Of a stretch of DNA of 64,000 nucleotides, positions 42,508 through 52,419 are shown in pieces; the stretch's first letter is position 1; every line of letters starts with the position of its first letter. The notes under the pieces are model-generated. The model did no database searches and was not told the origin of the DNA. It saw only the letters and a program-made list of their open reading frames with translations. Both the position numbers and the translations under genes were made by a program. The stretch lies in the NCBI RefSeq assembly GCF_000430525.1, contig NZ_AUME01000010.1:1-64000 (forward strand), written 5' to 3'. The stretch is from Prevotella corporis DSM 18810 = JCM 8529 (GTDB lineage: Bacteria > Bacteroidota > Bacteroidia > Bacteroidales > Bacteroidaceae).

Positions 42508-45117
42508 ATGGATGAAAATCAGACAATAGATCAAGACCGGATTTTGAAAATCAACATCGAGGAAGAGATGAAGAGCTCTTACATCGACTATTCAATGTCG
42601 GTGATAGTTGCACGTGCTCTCCCAGATGTTCGTGACGGTTTCAAGCCTGTACACCGCCGCATTCTTTTTGGAATGCGAGGTATTGGTAACTTTAGCAATC
42701 AACCATACAAGAAATGTGCCCGCGTCGTTGGTGAGGTTTTGGGTAAATACCATCCACATGGTGATTCCTCTGTTTATGGTGCTTTGGTGCGAATGGGCCA
42801 AGAGTGGAATATGCGCTACAAACTTGTTGACGGACAAGGAAACTTCGGCTCGGTTGACGGAGACTCTCCAGCTGCCATGCGATACACCGAGTGTCGTTTG
42901 GCAAAGATGGGTGAGCATGTTATGGATGACATCGAAAAAGATACCGTTGATATGGTAAACAACTTCGATGACACATTGAGGGAACCTGCTGTGATGCCTA
43001 CAAAGATTCCAAATCTGCTCGTGAATGGAGGTAATGGTATTGCTGTGGGTATGGCCACCAACATGCCAACTCACAATCTCGGAGAAGTGATAGATGGATG
43101 TTGCGCCTATATCGACAATCCCGAAATATCTGTTGAGAGTTTGATGGAGTATATTCCAGCCCCCGATTTTCCTACAGGTGCTTATATCTATGGTTTGCAA
43201 GGGGTGAAAGATGCCTATGAAACGGGTAGGGGGCGTATCGTCATGCGTGCTAAAGCCGAGATTGAAAGTGATGACCAGCACGACAGGATTGTTGTGACTG
43301 AGATTCCTTATGGTGTAAACAAACAACAGCTCATAGAATACATTGCTGACTTGGTGAAGGAAGGACGTTTAGAGGGTATTTCGAATGTCAACGACGAAAC
43401 CGGTCGTCAGGGAATGCGTATTGTCGTTGACGTAAAGCGTGACGCTAACGCCAATATCATTCTGAACAAACTCTTCAAGATGACAGCCTTGCAGAGCTCT
43501 TTCTCTGTGAATTGTATTGCATTAGTGAAAGGTCGCCCACGGTTGTTGAGCTTGCATGAATGCATTAAATATTTTGTAGAGCATCGTCATGATGTGACAA
43601 TTCGTCGTACAAAGTTTGATCTGAATAAAGCGCAAGAGCGTGCCCATATATTGGAAGGGTTGATTATTGCCTGCGATAATATCGACGAGGTTGTTCATAT
43701 TATCCGTGCCAGCATGACACCGGCAGACGCTCAGGTCAACCTTGAGAAACGTTTTGATTTGGATGAGCTTCAATCGAAGGCTATAGTTGACATGCGCTTG
43801 TCGCAGCTCACAGGATTGAGGATGGATCAGTTGCATGAGGAATATGACCAATTGATGCAGACCATAAAGGATTTGCAAGAAATTCTCGACAATCCTGAAC
43901 GCTGTAAGGAAGTTATGAAAGATGAACTTCTTGAAGTAAAAGAAAAATATGGCGACGATCGTCGCACAGAGATTATCCCTGATGAGCATGAGTTCAATGC
44001 TGAGGATTTCTATCCGAACGATCCTGTTGTTATTACTATCAGCCATCTTGGATACATCAAGCGTACACCGCTGGCCGACTTTAAAGAGCAAGCGCGTGGC
44101 GGAGTAGGATCGAAGGGAGCTAAAACCCGTGAAAAGGACTTCACGGAATTCATTTATCCAGCCACGATGCACCAGACAATGTTGTTCTTTACCAAGAAAG
44201 GACGTTGCTTCTGGATGAAATGCTATGATATTCCAGAGGGTGACAGAAATTCGAAGGGGCGAGCTATACAAAATATGTTGGCACTTGATCCAGACGATAG
44301 CGTAAATGCATTCTTGCGTATTCGTGGTCTGGAGGATGAAGATTTCCTCGATAGCCACTATATCGTATTCGTTACCAAGAAAGGTCTTGTCAAGAAGACT
44401 TCCTTGCGCGCTTATTCAAGACCACGAACCAATGGTGTCATTGCTATCAATATCAATGAGGGAGACGAAGTGGTTGATGTACGTTTGACAAATGGTAGCA
44501 ACGAGTTGATTATAGCCAATCGAAATGGTCGCGCATGTCGCTTCAACGAAGACACCGTTCGTTCAATGGGTCGAGTTTCAACTGGTGTACGTGGTATGAG
44601 ACTGGACGATGACGGGCAAGACGAAGTTGTTGGAATGATTGTCATTAATGATTCTGAAAATGATACCGTCATGGTGGTTTCTGAAGAAGGTTACGGCAAG
44701 CGTTCAATGGTAGAGGACTATCGATTGACGAATCGTGGAGGAAAGGGCGTTAAGACCTTAAACATCACGGATAAAACTGGCAAACTTGTTGCTATCAAGA
44801 ATGTAACGGATGAAAACGACTTGATGATAATCAACAAGAGTGGTATCGTCATTCGGATGTCCGTCGCTGAATGTAGGGTGATGGGGCGTGCAACTCAGGG
44901 TGTCCGATTGATCAATCTTGCAAAAAAGAATGATGTTATCGCTTCCGTTTGTAAGGTGATGAGCTCCGAACTCGAAGAACGTATAGAAGAAGAAAGTCGT
45001 GCCCAGTGGAATAAATCCAATGAAGAGATAAAAAATAGCTTTGCGGGGGCAACGGATGATTCTGAAGAAAACATTTCCGATTCAGATGATAATATGCCTC
45101 CAGTAGATTTTGAATAA
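42508..45117 (+). CDS. gyrA: DNA gyrase subunit A
   Basis: An 869-residue type II topoisomerase subunit that breaks and rejoins DNA to introduce negative supercoils. The catalytic Tyr126 is in AAMRYTECRL. The quinolone-determining region reads GKYHPHGDSSVYGALVRM, with Ser at the Escherichia coli Ser83 position. The C-terminal DNA-wrapping domain carries the GyrA box in TNRGGKGVKTL, which distinguishes it from ParC. The end is an acidic tail (SEENISDSDDNMPP). ParC/ParE and gyrB are not in the window. The downstream TPR gene is 68 bases away on the same strand. Confidence 0.97.
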   Translation: MDENQTIDQDRILKINIEEEMKSSYIDYSMSVIVARALPDVRDGFKPVHRRILFGMRGIGNFSNQPYKKCARVVGEVLGKYHPHGDSSVYGALVRMGQEWNMRYKLVDGQGNFGSVDGDSPAAMRYTECRLAKMGEHVMDDIEKDTVDMVNNFDDTLREPAVMPTKIPNLLVNGGNGIAVGMATNMPTHNLGEVIDGCCAYIDNPEISVESLMEYIPAPDFPTGAYIYGLQGVKDAYETGRGRIVMRAKAEIESDDQHDRIVVTEIPYGVNKQQLIEYIADLVKEGRLEGISNVNDETGRQGMRIVVDVKRDANANIILNKLFKMTALQSSFSVNCIALVKGRPRLLSLHECIKYFVEHRHDVTIRRTKFDLNKAQERAHILEGLIIACDNIDEVVHIIRASMTPADAQVNLEKRFDLDELQSKAIVDMRLSQLTGLRMDQLHEEYDQLMQTIKDLQEILDNPERCKEVMKDELLEVKEKYGDDRRTEIIPDEHEFNAEDFYPNDPVVITISHLGYIKRTPLADFKEQARGGVGSKGAKTREKDFTEFIYPATMHQTMLFFTKKGRCFWMKCYDIPEGDRNSKGRAIQNMLALDPDDSVNAFLRIRGLEDEDFLDSHYIVFVTKKGLVKKTSLRAYSRPRTNGVIAININEGDEVVDVRLTNGSNELIIANRNGRACRFNEDTVRSMGRVSTGVRGMRLDDDGQDEVVGMIVINDSENDTVMVVSEEGYGKRSMVEDYRLTNRGGKGVKTLNITDKTGKLVAIKNVTDENDLMIINKSGIVIRMSVAECRVMGRATQGVRLINLAKKNDVIASVCKVMSSELEERIEEESRAQWNKSNEEIKNSFAGATDDSEENISDSDDNMPPVDFE

Positions 45118-45185
45118 AATATTAAACGGTTTTTTGCGTTAATAGTCAAATAAGGAAAGAAAAATAAACCTTTAAATAGAACAAA

Positions 45186-46448
45186 ATGAAAAAGTTAATG
45201 ATCGCAGCATTGATGTTACTAGGTACATCTGTTGCATTTGCAGGCGATAGCGAGCCACTGAAAGCTATCCTGAAAGCAGGGGATTATGTTACGGCCTCCA
45301 CATTATTGAAATCAAATTTGTCACAGCTAACTGATAATGCTGAAATAGCCAAAGCTTATAACAAGCTATATGAATTGGCTATGAAGAAAGTCAATGCTGA
45401 ACAGACTATTCAGATTGAAAACCAAACCCAACAACAAATGGGTAAAGAGGGGAATAAACCTGTTGACGAACCTGGACTTTACGAGTACGTGGATTATGCT
45501 TTTAATGCTGGTTTGGAGGCATTGAAATATGACAATATGCCAAATGCAAAAGGTAAAGTAAAACCAAAATTTGGCTCTATTGTGGACCAACTGTACAGGC
45601 TTCGTGGTCAATTGATTAATGGAGGCATCTATTTTCAGAATATAAAAGACGAAGTGAAAGCATACAAATTCTTAGCACGTTATGTTGAAACTGCTGATGA
45701 CCCTATGTTTGCGAAGTTTGACAAGTCACAGGATCAGAATTTGAACGAGATTGCATATTTTGCGTCTTACTATGCATACAAAAACAAGGATTATGCTAAT
45801 GCAGAGAAGTATGTTGAATATGCAATGAAAAATCCTGACAGGGCAAAGGAAGCACAGCAGTTACAATTGGCAATCTTGGGATCACAATTGACATCTCGTC
45901 AGGATTCCATTGCTTACGCAGACAAGTTGGCAGCTATTTATGCTCAGGATCCGTCGAATGATGCTGTCTTGACAACACTTACTTCTACTTATAGTGCTTT
46001 GGGAATGCAAGATAAAGCTGACAAGATTGTCAATGATCAGTTGGCAAGAGATCCTAACAGTTTCGGGGCGCTTGTAATGAAGGGCCAGTTTGAGAGTCAG
46101 AAGAAAAACTATGATGCAGCTGCAACAGCTCTTAAGAAGGCCTTACCATTGGCAAAGGACGACGATACTCGCATTGCTGTAAATGCATCTATCGGTCAAT
46201 GCCTGTTCTATAAGGCACAGGGTCGCGTTGCAGAGGTTAAAGGTGTACTGACGCCAGCTGCTCGCGAACAGTTCAATGTTGTCTATAACGAAGCAATTTC
46301 CTATTTGGAAGCAGCCAAAAAGATGGATGTTATGAAAGAGAAAAAGAGCTCTTGGGCTTATCCTCTTTATGGGTGCTACTACTTTGTAAAAGGTCCTAAG
46401 GCCGCAGAGACTCTCGCAGCAGCCAGCGATGCCGGAGTGGAAAATTAA
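45186..46448 (+). CDS. exported tetratricopeptide-repeat protein, copy 1
   Basis: A 420-residue protein with a signal peptide (KKLMIAALMLLGTSVAFAGD) and repeated helix pairs of TPR type across the length (for example YANAEKYVEYAMKNPDRAKE, and DAAATALKKALPLAKDD). It shares with the next two genes the block YDNMPNAKGKVKPKFG followed by LRGQLINGGIYF. It is probably periplasmic and acts as a protein-binding scaffold; the partner is unknown. A perfect 13-bp terminator (46459) follows it, so it may be made in larger amounts than copies 2 and 3. It lacks a lipobox, and the mature start would be near Gly-Asp. Confidence 0.85.
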   Translation: MKKLMIAALMLLGTSVAFAGDSEPLKAILKAGDYVTASTLLKSNLSQLTDNAEIAKAYNKLYELAMKKVNAEQTIQIENQTQQQMGKEGNKPVDEPGLYEYVDYAFNAGLEALKYDNMPNAKGKVKPKFGSIVDQLYRLRGQLINGGIYFQNIKDEVKAYKFLARYVETADDPMFAKFDKSQDQNLNEIAYFASYYAYKNKDYANAEKYVEYAMKNPDRAKEAQQLQLAILGSQLTSRQDSIAYADKLAAIYAQDPSNDAVLTTLTSTYSALGMQDKADKIVNDQLARDPNSFGALVMKGQFESQKKNYDAAATALKKALPLAKDDDTRIAVNASIGQCLFYKAQGRVAEVKGVLTPAAREQFNVVYNEAISYLEAAKKMDVMKEKKSSWAYPLYGCYYFVKGPKAAETLAAASDAGVEN

Positions 46449-46458
46449 TACTATACTG

Positions 46459-46500
46459 TTCCCCTTCTTTGTTTTTTCATTCAAAGAAGGGGAATTGTGG
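46459..46500 (+). terminator. terminator between TPR copies 1 and 2
   Basis: TTCCCCTTCTTTG (46459-46471) and CAAAGAAGGGGAA (46482-46494) form a perfect 13-bp stem with a ten-base loop. The T-run after it is short (TTGTGGTTTT), so some read-through into copy 2 is expected. Confidence 0.75.
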
Positions 46501-46518
46501 TTTTAAACTTTTAGAAAA

Positions 46519-47631
46519 ATGCACAGACTTTTATTCTGCATATTATTGTTTTCAATAAATGTTCTTCATCTTAGTGCGCAGGACAATAGGAAAATAGCAG
46601 CTGAAAAGAATCTAAAAGCAAAGGAATCGTACAATCGTGTTCATATTAAATCGAATAGAGATTCTGTGGCATTTTACCGCTCGGTGGTAGATGCTTTTAA
46701 TTTCACCCTTGAGAGTGATAAATATGACAGAATGCCTAATCGAAAGGGCAAGATTAAGCAATCATTTGCTGAGGAAAATTTAAAGCGTGCCTCTGAGTTG
46801 TATCCCATGCTTATAGATGCCGGCATTTATTTGTCAAAGAATGATTACACCCGTTCAGAAGGATTGAGCGCTTTGAAACTTTATCTAAATACAAGGCAGA
46901 ATCCGTTGATAGCCCACCTGCCAGATGAAAGTGGTACAGTTGCATACTATTTATCCTACTATTATTTGAAGATGCATGACTTTAAAGCAGCAGATGAATA
47001 TGCCGACTTATCAATGCAATATGATGAGACAGCATTGGAAGCTGCAGAATTGAAAGCCAGGTGTATGCAGGCAAATATGATAACGGAGGAAGATTCTGTG
47101 AAATATATTACTGTCTTGGCAAAACTTTATGAGACTGATCCAACGAATGAGACTTATTTTTCATGGATTATGAAGTTCTATCAAAACCCAACTCCTCGTT
47201 TTAATATTGAAAGTTTTATAGATCGTCAATTGGAAGAAAAATATAACTCAACCATACCTTGGATATTGAAAGGGGAAATTGCAATGCATGCAAAGCGATG
47301 GGATGAAGCAATTGATGCGTATAAGACAGCTGATGAGTTGGATCAAAGTAGTATTCCCGTTGCTTACAATATAGGGGTCTGCTTGAATATGAAAGGCATA
47401 GAAGCAAGTAATAATGTATTGGAAAAGAAGCAAAAAGGCGAGTTCGTCTCCGATGATGAATATAAAAATATTTTTGCAGAAGCGCGAACATATTTGGAAA
47501 GAGTAAAAGCGAAAGACCCTAGACGAAACAAAGTAGATTGGGTAAGTCCTTTATATATGGTTTATACTGTTTTAGATGATAAAATCAAAGCTGCAGAGCT
47601 TGAACCATTAGTAAATAAATATAAGAAATAA
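46519..47631 (+). CDS. exported tetratricopeptide-repeat protein, copy 2
   Basis: A 370-residue paralogue of its neighbours. It has a signal peptide (MHRLLFCILLFSINVLHLSAQ), then the shared block YDRMPNRKGKIKQSF and LIDAGIYLSKNDYTRSEGL. Later TPR-like helices include FKAADEYADLSMQYDETALE and RWDEAIDAYKTADEL. The last 100 residues contain the family end ARTYLERVKAKDPRRNKVDW and LYMVY. It is likely periplasmic. It starts 70 bases after copy 1 and ends one base before the start of copy 3. The function is not known; similarity to copies 1 and 3 is clear but low, so the duplication is old. Confidence 0.82.
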   Translation: MHRLLFCILLFSINVLHLSAQDNRKIAAEKNLKAKESYNRVHIKSNRDSVAFYRSVVDAFNFTLESDKYDRMPNRKGKIKQSFAEENLKRASELYPMLIDAGIYLSKNDYTRSEGLSALKLYLNTRQNPLIAHLPDESGTVAYYLSYYYLKMHDFKAADEYADLSMQYDETALEAAELKARCMQANMITEEDSVKYITVLAKLYETDPTNETYFSWIMKFYQNPTPRFNIESFIDRQLEEKYNSTIPWILKGEIAMHAKRWDEAIDAYKTADELDQSSIPVAYNIGVCLNMKGIEASNNVLEKKQKGEFVSDDEYKNIFAEARTYLERVKAKDPRRNKVDWVSPLYMVYTVLDDKIKAAELEPLVNKYKK

Positions 47632-47632
47632 T

Positions 47633-48832
47633 TTGAAACGAAATACTGTTATTTTTCTGTTGTTGGTCATTCCATTGGTATTATTTGCTCAAAAAAAGCA
47701 AATAATGATAGCTCGCGACCTTGTCAAATCAGGTAAGCATTTGGAAAAAGCCGAGAAATCTATGAGAATTGTGCTTGAAGATTCAGTCAATCGTCACAAT
47801 AAAAAAGCTTGGATTGTTTTGTGTGAGGCACTTACAAAACAATATGAGGATGGAAATGAAAAGCTGTATTTAAAGCAAAAATATGATACAGCGTCCTTGT
47901 TCTCAATTACACAGCGTCTCTATCATACAATGGCAAGTTTTGACTCTATTGATGCGATGCCTGATGCAAGAGGGCGCATCCGTCCTAAATACCGCGAGAA
48001 ACATGCGAGCTTTCTTAATTCGATACGTCCAAATTTATTCAATGGAGGGGTATTTTTGATGCACAAAAAAGATTATAAGACTGCCTATACCTACTTTGAT
48101 GATTATATCTTGTGTGCCAATCAACCCCTATTTCATGAGTATAACTACTTGGATGATGACGCTCTGATCCCACATGCTGCATATTGGGCGATGTATTGTG
48201 GGTATAAATTACAAGATGCTGGTAAGATATTGAACCACTTGAAGCTTGCAGAACGCGACAGTTCCATGTTGAATTTTGTTCGTCAATATGAGGCGGAAGC
48301 ATATTTGATAAATAAAGACACTGTACGTTATGTTCAATCGCTAAAGAGCGGCTTTGCTGAATTTCCGAATTTTGTATTTTTTTTCCCGCGACTACTTGAA
48401 TATTATGCCAGTAGGGGTGATTACAAAACAGCACTACAGGTGACTGAACGCGCTTTGAAAGCAGATTCTACAAGTGTTCTTTTTCAGTTCACAAAGAGTA
48501 CGGTATTGTTGAATTTAGGCCGTTATGACGAATGTATCAATATTTGCAAGCAATTGATATCACAAAATGAAAACTATGCTGATGCTTATTACAATTTGGG
48601 TTTGGCCTATTTTGATCAGGCAATCGAGATGGATAAAGTACAGCAAAGCAAGTCTAAGCGCTTAAAGATAGATAGATTATACGAAAAGGCATTGCCTTAC
48701 TTGGAGAAGTATAAAGAATTATCACCCAATCAGAAAGATAAGTGGCTTGCACCTCTTTATACAATTTATCTTAATCTGAATATGGGAAAGGAATTTGATG
48801 CCATAGATAAATTACGTAATGGAAAAAAATAA
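47633..48832 (+). CDS. exported tetratricopeptide-repeat protein, copy 3 (TTG start)
   Basis: A 399-residue paralogue. I accept the TTG at 47633 because it gives a signal peptide (KRNTVIFLLLVIPLVLFAQ) and lies one base after the stop of copy 2; the first in-frame ATG would remove that peptide. The shared block appears as IDAMPDARGRIRPKY and LFNGGVFLMHKKDYKTAYTY. TPR helices follow, such as YKTALQVTERALKADSTSV and NYADAYYNLGLAYFDQAI. It is likely periplasmic. Its last 14 bases overlap the start of the DbpA-type helicase gene in another frame, which ties the two in one transcript. Confidence 0.8.
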   Translation: MKRNTVIFLLLVIPLVLFAQKKQIMIARDLVKSGKHLEKAEKSMRIVLEDSVNRHNKKAWIVLCEALTKQYEDGNEKLYLKQKYDTASLFSITQRLYHTMASFDSIDAMPDARGRIRPKYREKHASFLNSIRPNLFNGGVFLMHKKDYKTAYTYFDDYILCANQPLFHEYNYLDDDALIPHAAYWAMYCGYKLQDAGKILNHLKLAERDSSMLNFVRQYEAEAYLINKDTVRYVQSLKSGFAEFPNFVFFFPRLLEYYASRGDYKTALQVTERALKADSTSVLFQFTKSTVLLNLGRYDECINICKQLISQNENYADAYYNLGLAYFDQAIEMDKVQQSKSKRLKIDRLYEKALPYLEKYKELSPNQKDKWLAPLYTIYLNLNMGKEFDAIDKLRNGKK

Positions 48833-50135
48833 AATTTTAGATAAACTGGGGATCGATTTAAGCCCAATGCAGAAAGCATCATGCAAGGAGATTCTCCAGA
48901 CAAACAAAGATATTGTTCTGCTTTCTCCAACAGGAACAGGAAAAACTTATGCCTATCTGATTCCACTTGTTCAATTAGTTGATGTTCAATCAGATAATGT
49001 TCAAGCAGTCGTATTAGTTCCAAGCAGAGAACTTGCAAAGCAAACCATGAATGTCGTAACGGAAATGAAGTGCGGAGTGCGAGCTATGGCTTTGTACGGT
49101 GGCAGAAGTACCATGGATGAGCATAGACTTATACGGGACACTAAGCCACAACTCATTTTTGCTACTCCTGGAAGAATAAACGACCACTTAGATAAAAACA
49201 ATTTTGAGTCATCTGAGATTCAGTTGCTGGTTATTGATGAATTTGACAAATGTCTGGAATTGGGATTTCAAGAAGAAATGCAGCAAACTATGGCTAAACT
49301 CCCTTTTGTTAAACGTCGGGTCTTGCTCTCTGCTACCGATTCAGACATTATTCCTGATTTCGTAAATCTTAATCGAGTTACAAGATTAGACTATAGATAT
49401 GACAATGAAAGCGACGTAACACGAATACATTTTTATCATTTACGTAGCAGTGAGAAAGACAAACTTCACTTGTTGTCACAATTATTATTGCTATTGGGCA
49501 ATCAGAGCAGTATAGTTTTTTTGAATTATAGAGAATCTGTTGATCGTGTAGCCAGTTTCTTATCTTCGCTGGGTTTCGGCATTGCGGCTTTTCATGGAGG
49601 GCTTGAACAGAAAGAGCGCGAAAGTGCATTGTACAAATTCTCAAATGGTTCAGCCAATATATTTATCAGCACCAATTTGGCTGCAAGAGGACTTGATATT
49701 CCTGATGTTGATAACATCATTCATTATCATTTGCCAGAAAATGAGGGAGAGTATATACACAGGATTGGTAGAACAGCAAGATGGGACAAAGAAGGGAAAG
49801 TTTATTTTCTGTTAGGCCCAAACGAGTTTTTGCCAGAATATGTTAAAGAATCAGTCGATATGATAGAGATTCCAGATAGACTTCCCCCACTAGTGCAGCC
49901 TGATATGTGTACATTATATATTGGTAAAGGAAAGAAGGATAAAATCTCAAAAGGTGACATAGTTGGGTTCCTTTGTAAAATTGGAGGTCTGACCAAATCT
50001 GAAATAGGGAGGATAGATGTAATGCCTAGATTTTCATACGTAGCAGTGGATAGAAAGAAAAAAAACAGCGTGATAGAACTTACTAAAGGAAAAAAAATAA
50101 AGGGACTGAATACCGTCGTGGAAGATGTTTCTTAA
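48819..50135 (+). CDS. DEAD-box RNA helicase with DbpA-type RNA-binding domain
   Basis: A 438-residue helicase. LSPTGTGKTYAYLIPL is motif I, VPSRELAKQ is Ia, VIDEFDKCLELGF is motif II (DEFD in place of DEAD), LLSATDSD is motif III and HRIGRTARWDKEG is motif VI. The C-terminal 75 residues (TLYIGKGKKDKISKGDIVGF, then RFSYVAVDRKKKNSVIELTK) form the DbpA/CsdA RNA-recognition domain, which in E. coli DbpA binds hairpin 92 of 23S rRNA. A role in large-subunit assembly is therefore likely. Its start overlaps the TPR copy 3 gene by 14 bases. Confidence 0.9.
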   Translation: MEKNKILDKLGIDLSPMQKASCKEILQTNKDIVLLSPTGTGKTYAYLIPLVQLVDVQSDNVQAVVLVPSRELAKQTMNVVTEMKCGVRAMALYGGRSTMDEHRLIRDTKPQLIFATPGRINDHLDKNNFESSEIQLLVIDEFDKCLELGFQEEMQQTMAKLPFVKRRVLLSATDSDIIPDFVNLNRVTRLDYRYDNESDVTRIHFYHLRSSEKDKLHLLSQLLLLLGNQSSIVFLNYRESVDRVASFLSSLGFGIAAFHGGLEQKERESALYKFSNGSANIFISTNLAARGLDIPDVDNIIHYHLPENEGEYIHRIGRTARWDKEGKVYFLLGPNEFLPEYVKESVDMIEIPDRLPPLVQPDMCTLYIGKGKKDKISKGDIVGFLCKIGGLTKSEIGRIDVMPRFSYVAVDRKKKNSVIELTKGKKIKGLNTVVEDVS

Positions 50136-50336
50136 AAAAGCTGTCAAGGTGACGTTATTTGCTTTGTTGTTCATGGTTTGATGTCAATTTATTGCTACTT
50201 TGCGTTTTTACGAAAAATAACTAAAAACATTTGTTTATATCGATTTTTAGTAGTAACTTCGCAGACAACATAGGATTTTAATTACCTTTTGAAATATAAT
50301 AACTAATATATAAAAACTTAAATTTTTAATGTCATT

Positions 50337-51407
50337 ATGAAGAAGTACAATTTTGGTGCTGGTCCATGCATTCTTCCACGTGAAGTAATCGAAAAAACAG
50401 CAAGTGCTATCTTGGATTTTAACGGTATCGGTCTTTCAGTAGCTGAAATCAGCCACCGCTCAAAGGATTTCCAACCAGTTATGGATGAAGCTAGGGCTTT
50501 GGTTAAAGAAGTTTTAAATGTCCCAGAAGGCTATTCTGTGCTTTTCTTGGGTGGCGGTGCGTCACTTGAGTTCTGCATGATTCCTTTCAACTTCTTGGTA
50601 AAGAAAGCTGGTTATTTGAATACTGGTGTATGGGCAAAGAAAGCTATGAAGGAAGCTAAATTGTTTGGCGAAGTTGTAGAAGTTGCTTCATCTGCTGATG
50701 AGAACTTTACATACATTCCAAAGAATTTCGAAGTTCCAACAGATTTGGATTACTTGCACGTAACTACCAATAACACAATCTATGGTACAGAGTTGCATAA
50801 GGATTTAGACGTGCCAGTTCGTATGATTGGCGACATGTCTTCAGATATTTTCAGCCGTCCTGTTGATGTTGCTAAGTATGACTGTATTTATGGTGGCGCA
50901 CAGAAGAACCTCTCTATGGCCGGTGTGACATTCATTATCATTAAGGATGATGTTCTTGGTCGTGTTCAGCGCGAGATTCCAACAATGTTGGATTATCGTA
51001 CACATATTAAGAAGGGCTCAATGTTTAACACTCCTCCTGTTGTGCCAATCTACACTGCAATGGAGAACCTCCGTTGGATTAAGGCTAATGGTGGTGTTCA
51101 AGCAATGCAGAAGCTTGCTAAGGAGCGCGCAGAAATTGTTTATGGTGAAATCGATCGTAACAAGTTGTTCCATGGTACTGTTAAGTGCGAGGAGGATCGT
51201 TCTTACATGAATATCTGCTTTGTTCTCAACGACGAGTATGCTGACCTTCAGGATGAATTCTTCAAGTTTGCAACTGACAGAGGTATGGTAGGTATCAAGG
51301 GTCATCGTGATGTTGGTGGTTTCCGTGCAAGCTGCTACAACGCTATGACAATTGAAGGCTGCAAGGCTCTTGTTGAAACAATGAAGGAATTTGAAGCTAA
51401 GCACTAA
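50337..51407 (+). CDS. serC: phosphoserine aminotransferase
   Basis: A 356-residue class V aminotransferase that makes 3-phosphoserine from 3-phosphohydroxypyruvate and glutamate. The start [16 protein letters not shown] is characteristic. [16 protein letters not shown] is the cofactor phosphate loop, [12 protein letters not shown] follows, [14 protein letters not shown] contains the Lys that binds pyridoxal phosphate, and [15 protein letters not shown] is the substrate-binding end. It opens a run serC, serA, DUF1015, YigZ on the plus strand. A leader of more than 150 bases precedes it, with no exact TAnnTTTG element that I can find. Confidence 0.97.
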   Translation: MKKYNFGAGPCILPREVIEKTASAILDFNGIGLSVAEISHRSKDFQPVMDEARALVKEVLNVPEGYSVLFLGGGASLEFCMIPFNFLVKKAGYLNTGVWAKKAMKEAKLFGEVVEVASSADENFTYIPKNFEVPTDLDYLHVTTNNTIYGTELHKDLDVPVRMIGDMSSDIFSRPVDVAKYDCIYGGAQKNLSMAGVTFIIIKDDVLGRVQREIPTMLDYRTHIKKGSMFNTPPVVPIYTAMENLRWIKANGGVQAMQKLAKERAEIVYGEIDRNKLFHGTVKCEEDRSYMNICFVLNDEYADLQDEFFKFATDRGMVGIKGHRDVGGFRASCYNAMTIEGCKALVETMKEFEAKH

Positions 51408-51421
51408 TTAACATTAACATT

Positions 51422-51467
51422 GCAAATGCACGGATAAAGCCATGATTGGTTATATCCGTGTAATTGC
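51422..51467 (+). other. hairpin between serC and serA
   Basis: GCAAATGCACGGATA (51422-51436) pairs with TATCCGTGTAATTGC (51453-51467) at 13 of 15 positions. The serA ATG is 19 bases after it. There is no T-run, so it may act as an RNA-stability or pausing element and not as a plain terminator. Confidence 0.5.
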
Positions 51468-51485
51468 GTTATAAAATTTATTACT

Positions 51486-52403
51486 ATGAAGGTTTTAATT
51501 GCAACAGAGAAGCCATTCGCTGCAGCAGCAGTCAATGGCATTAGAAAAGAAATTGAAGGTGCAGGTCATGAGCTTGTATTGCTTGAAAAATATACAGAGA
51601 AAGCACAGCTCTTGGACGCTGTAAAGGACGTTGATGCAATGATTATTCGTTCTGACAAGGCCGATGCAGAAGTTTTGGCAGCCGCTAAAAACTTGAAGGT
51701 GATTGTACGTGCAGGTGCGGGTTACGATAATATCGACTTGGCAGCTGCTACCGAGCACAATGTCGTTGCAGAAAATACTCCAGGCCAGAACTCAAATGCA
51801 GTAGCTGAGCTTGTTTTGGGCTTGCTCGTTTATGGGGTTCGTAACTTCTACAATGGTAAGAGTGGTTCAGAATTGAAGGGCAAGAAACTTGGTATTCTCG
51901 CTTTTGGTAACGTAGGCCGTAATGTAGCTCGCATTGCTAAGGGCTTTGGAATGGAAGTTTATGCTTTCGATGCATTCTGCCCTAAAGATGTTATTGAGGC
52001 TGCAGGTGTTAAGGCTGTAGATAATCAAGATGCACTGTTTGAAACTTGTGACATCGTATCTCTTCACATTCCTGCAACTCCTGAGACCAAGCAGAGCATC
52101 AATTATGCACTTGTAAATAAGATGCATAAGGGTGGCATTCTTATCAATACCGCTCGCAAGGAAGTTATCAATGAGGCTGAGCTCATTAAGTTGATGGGAG
52201 AGCGCGAAGACTTGAAGTTCATCACTGACATTAAGCCAGATGCTGATGCAGACTTCGCTAAGTTTGAGGGTCGCTATTTCAGCACACCTAAGAAGATGGG
52301 TGCTCAAACTGCCGAGGCAAATATCAATGCTGGTATTGCTGCTGCAAAGCAGATCAATGCATTCTTCGCTACTGGTGATAAGAAATTCCAAGTAAATAAA
52401 TAA
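51486..52403 (+). CDS. serA: D-3-phosphoglycerate dehydrogenase, short form
   Basis: A 305-residue NAD-dependent D-2-hydroxyacid dehydrogenase that makes 3-phosphohydroxypyruvate. The nucleotide-binding segment is GKKLGILAFGNVGRNVARIA, and the catalytic Arg lies in INTARKEVINEAEL. It lacks the C-terminal ACT domain of many SerA proteins, so serine inhibition of the classical type is unlikely. The catalytic His, normally in TPHxG, is Lys269 in STPKKMGAQT. The same replacement is known from the Entamoeba histolytica enzyme, which is related to Bacteroides SerA, so it is probably active. It is 78 bases downstream of serC. Confidence 0.94.
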   Translation: MKVLIATEKPFAAAAVNGIRKEIEGAGHELVLLEKYTEKAQLLDAVKDVDAMIIRSDKADAEVLAAAKNLKVIVRAGAGYDNIDLAAATEHNVVAENTPGQNSNAVAELVLGLLVYGVRNFYNGKSGSELKGKKLGILAFGNVGRNVARIAKGFGMEVYAFDAFCPKDVIEAAGVKAVDNQDALFETCDIVSLHIPATPETKQSINYALVNKMHKGGILINTARKEVINEAELIKLMGEREDLKFITDIKPDADADFAKFEGRYFSTPKKMGAQTAEANINAGIAAAKQINAFFATGDKKFQVNK

Positions 52404-52419
52404 TTATCAAATTCATATT

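Noticed and set aside
42730..42790. Gly at the position of E. coli GyrA Asp87 as a quinolone-resistance change
   Set aside because: This position varies naturally in Bacteroidota GyrA, and the Ser83 equivalent is kept, so resistance cannot be inferred.
42592..44358. Long minus-strand frames (up to 278 codons) opposite gyrA
   Set aside because: They are mirror frames of a strongly conserved gene, with improbable amino-acid composition and no promoter or start context.
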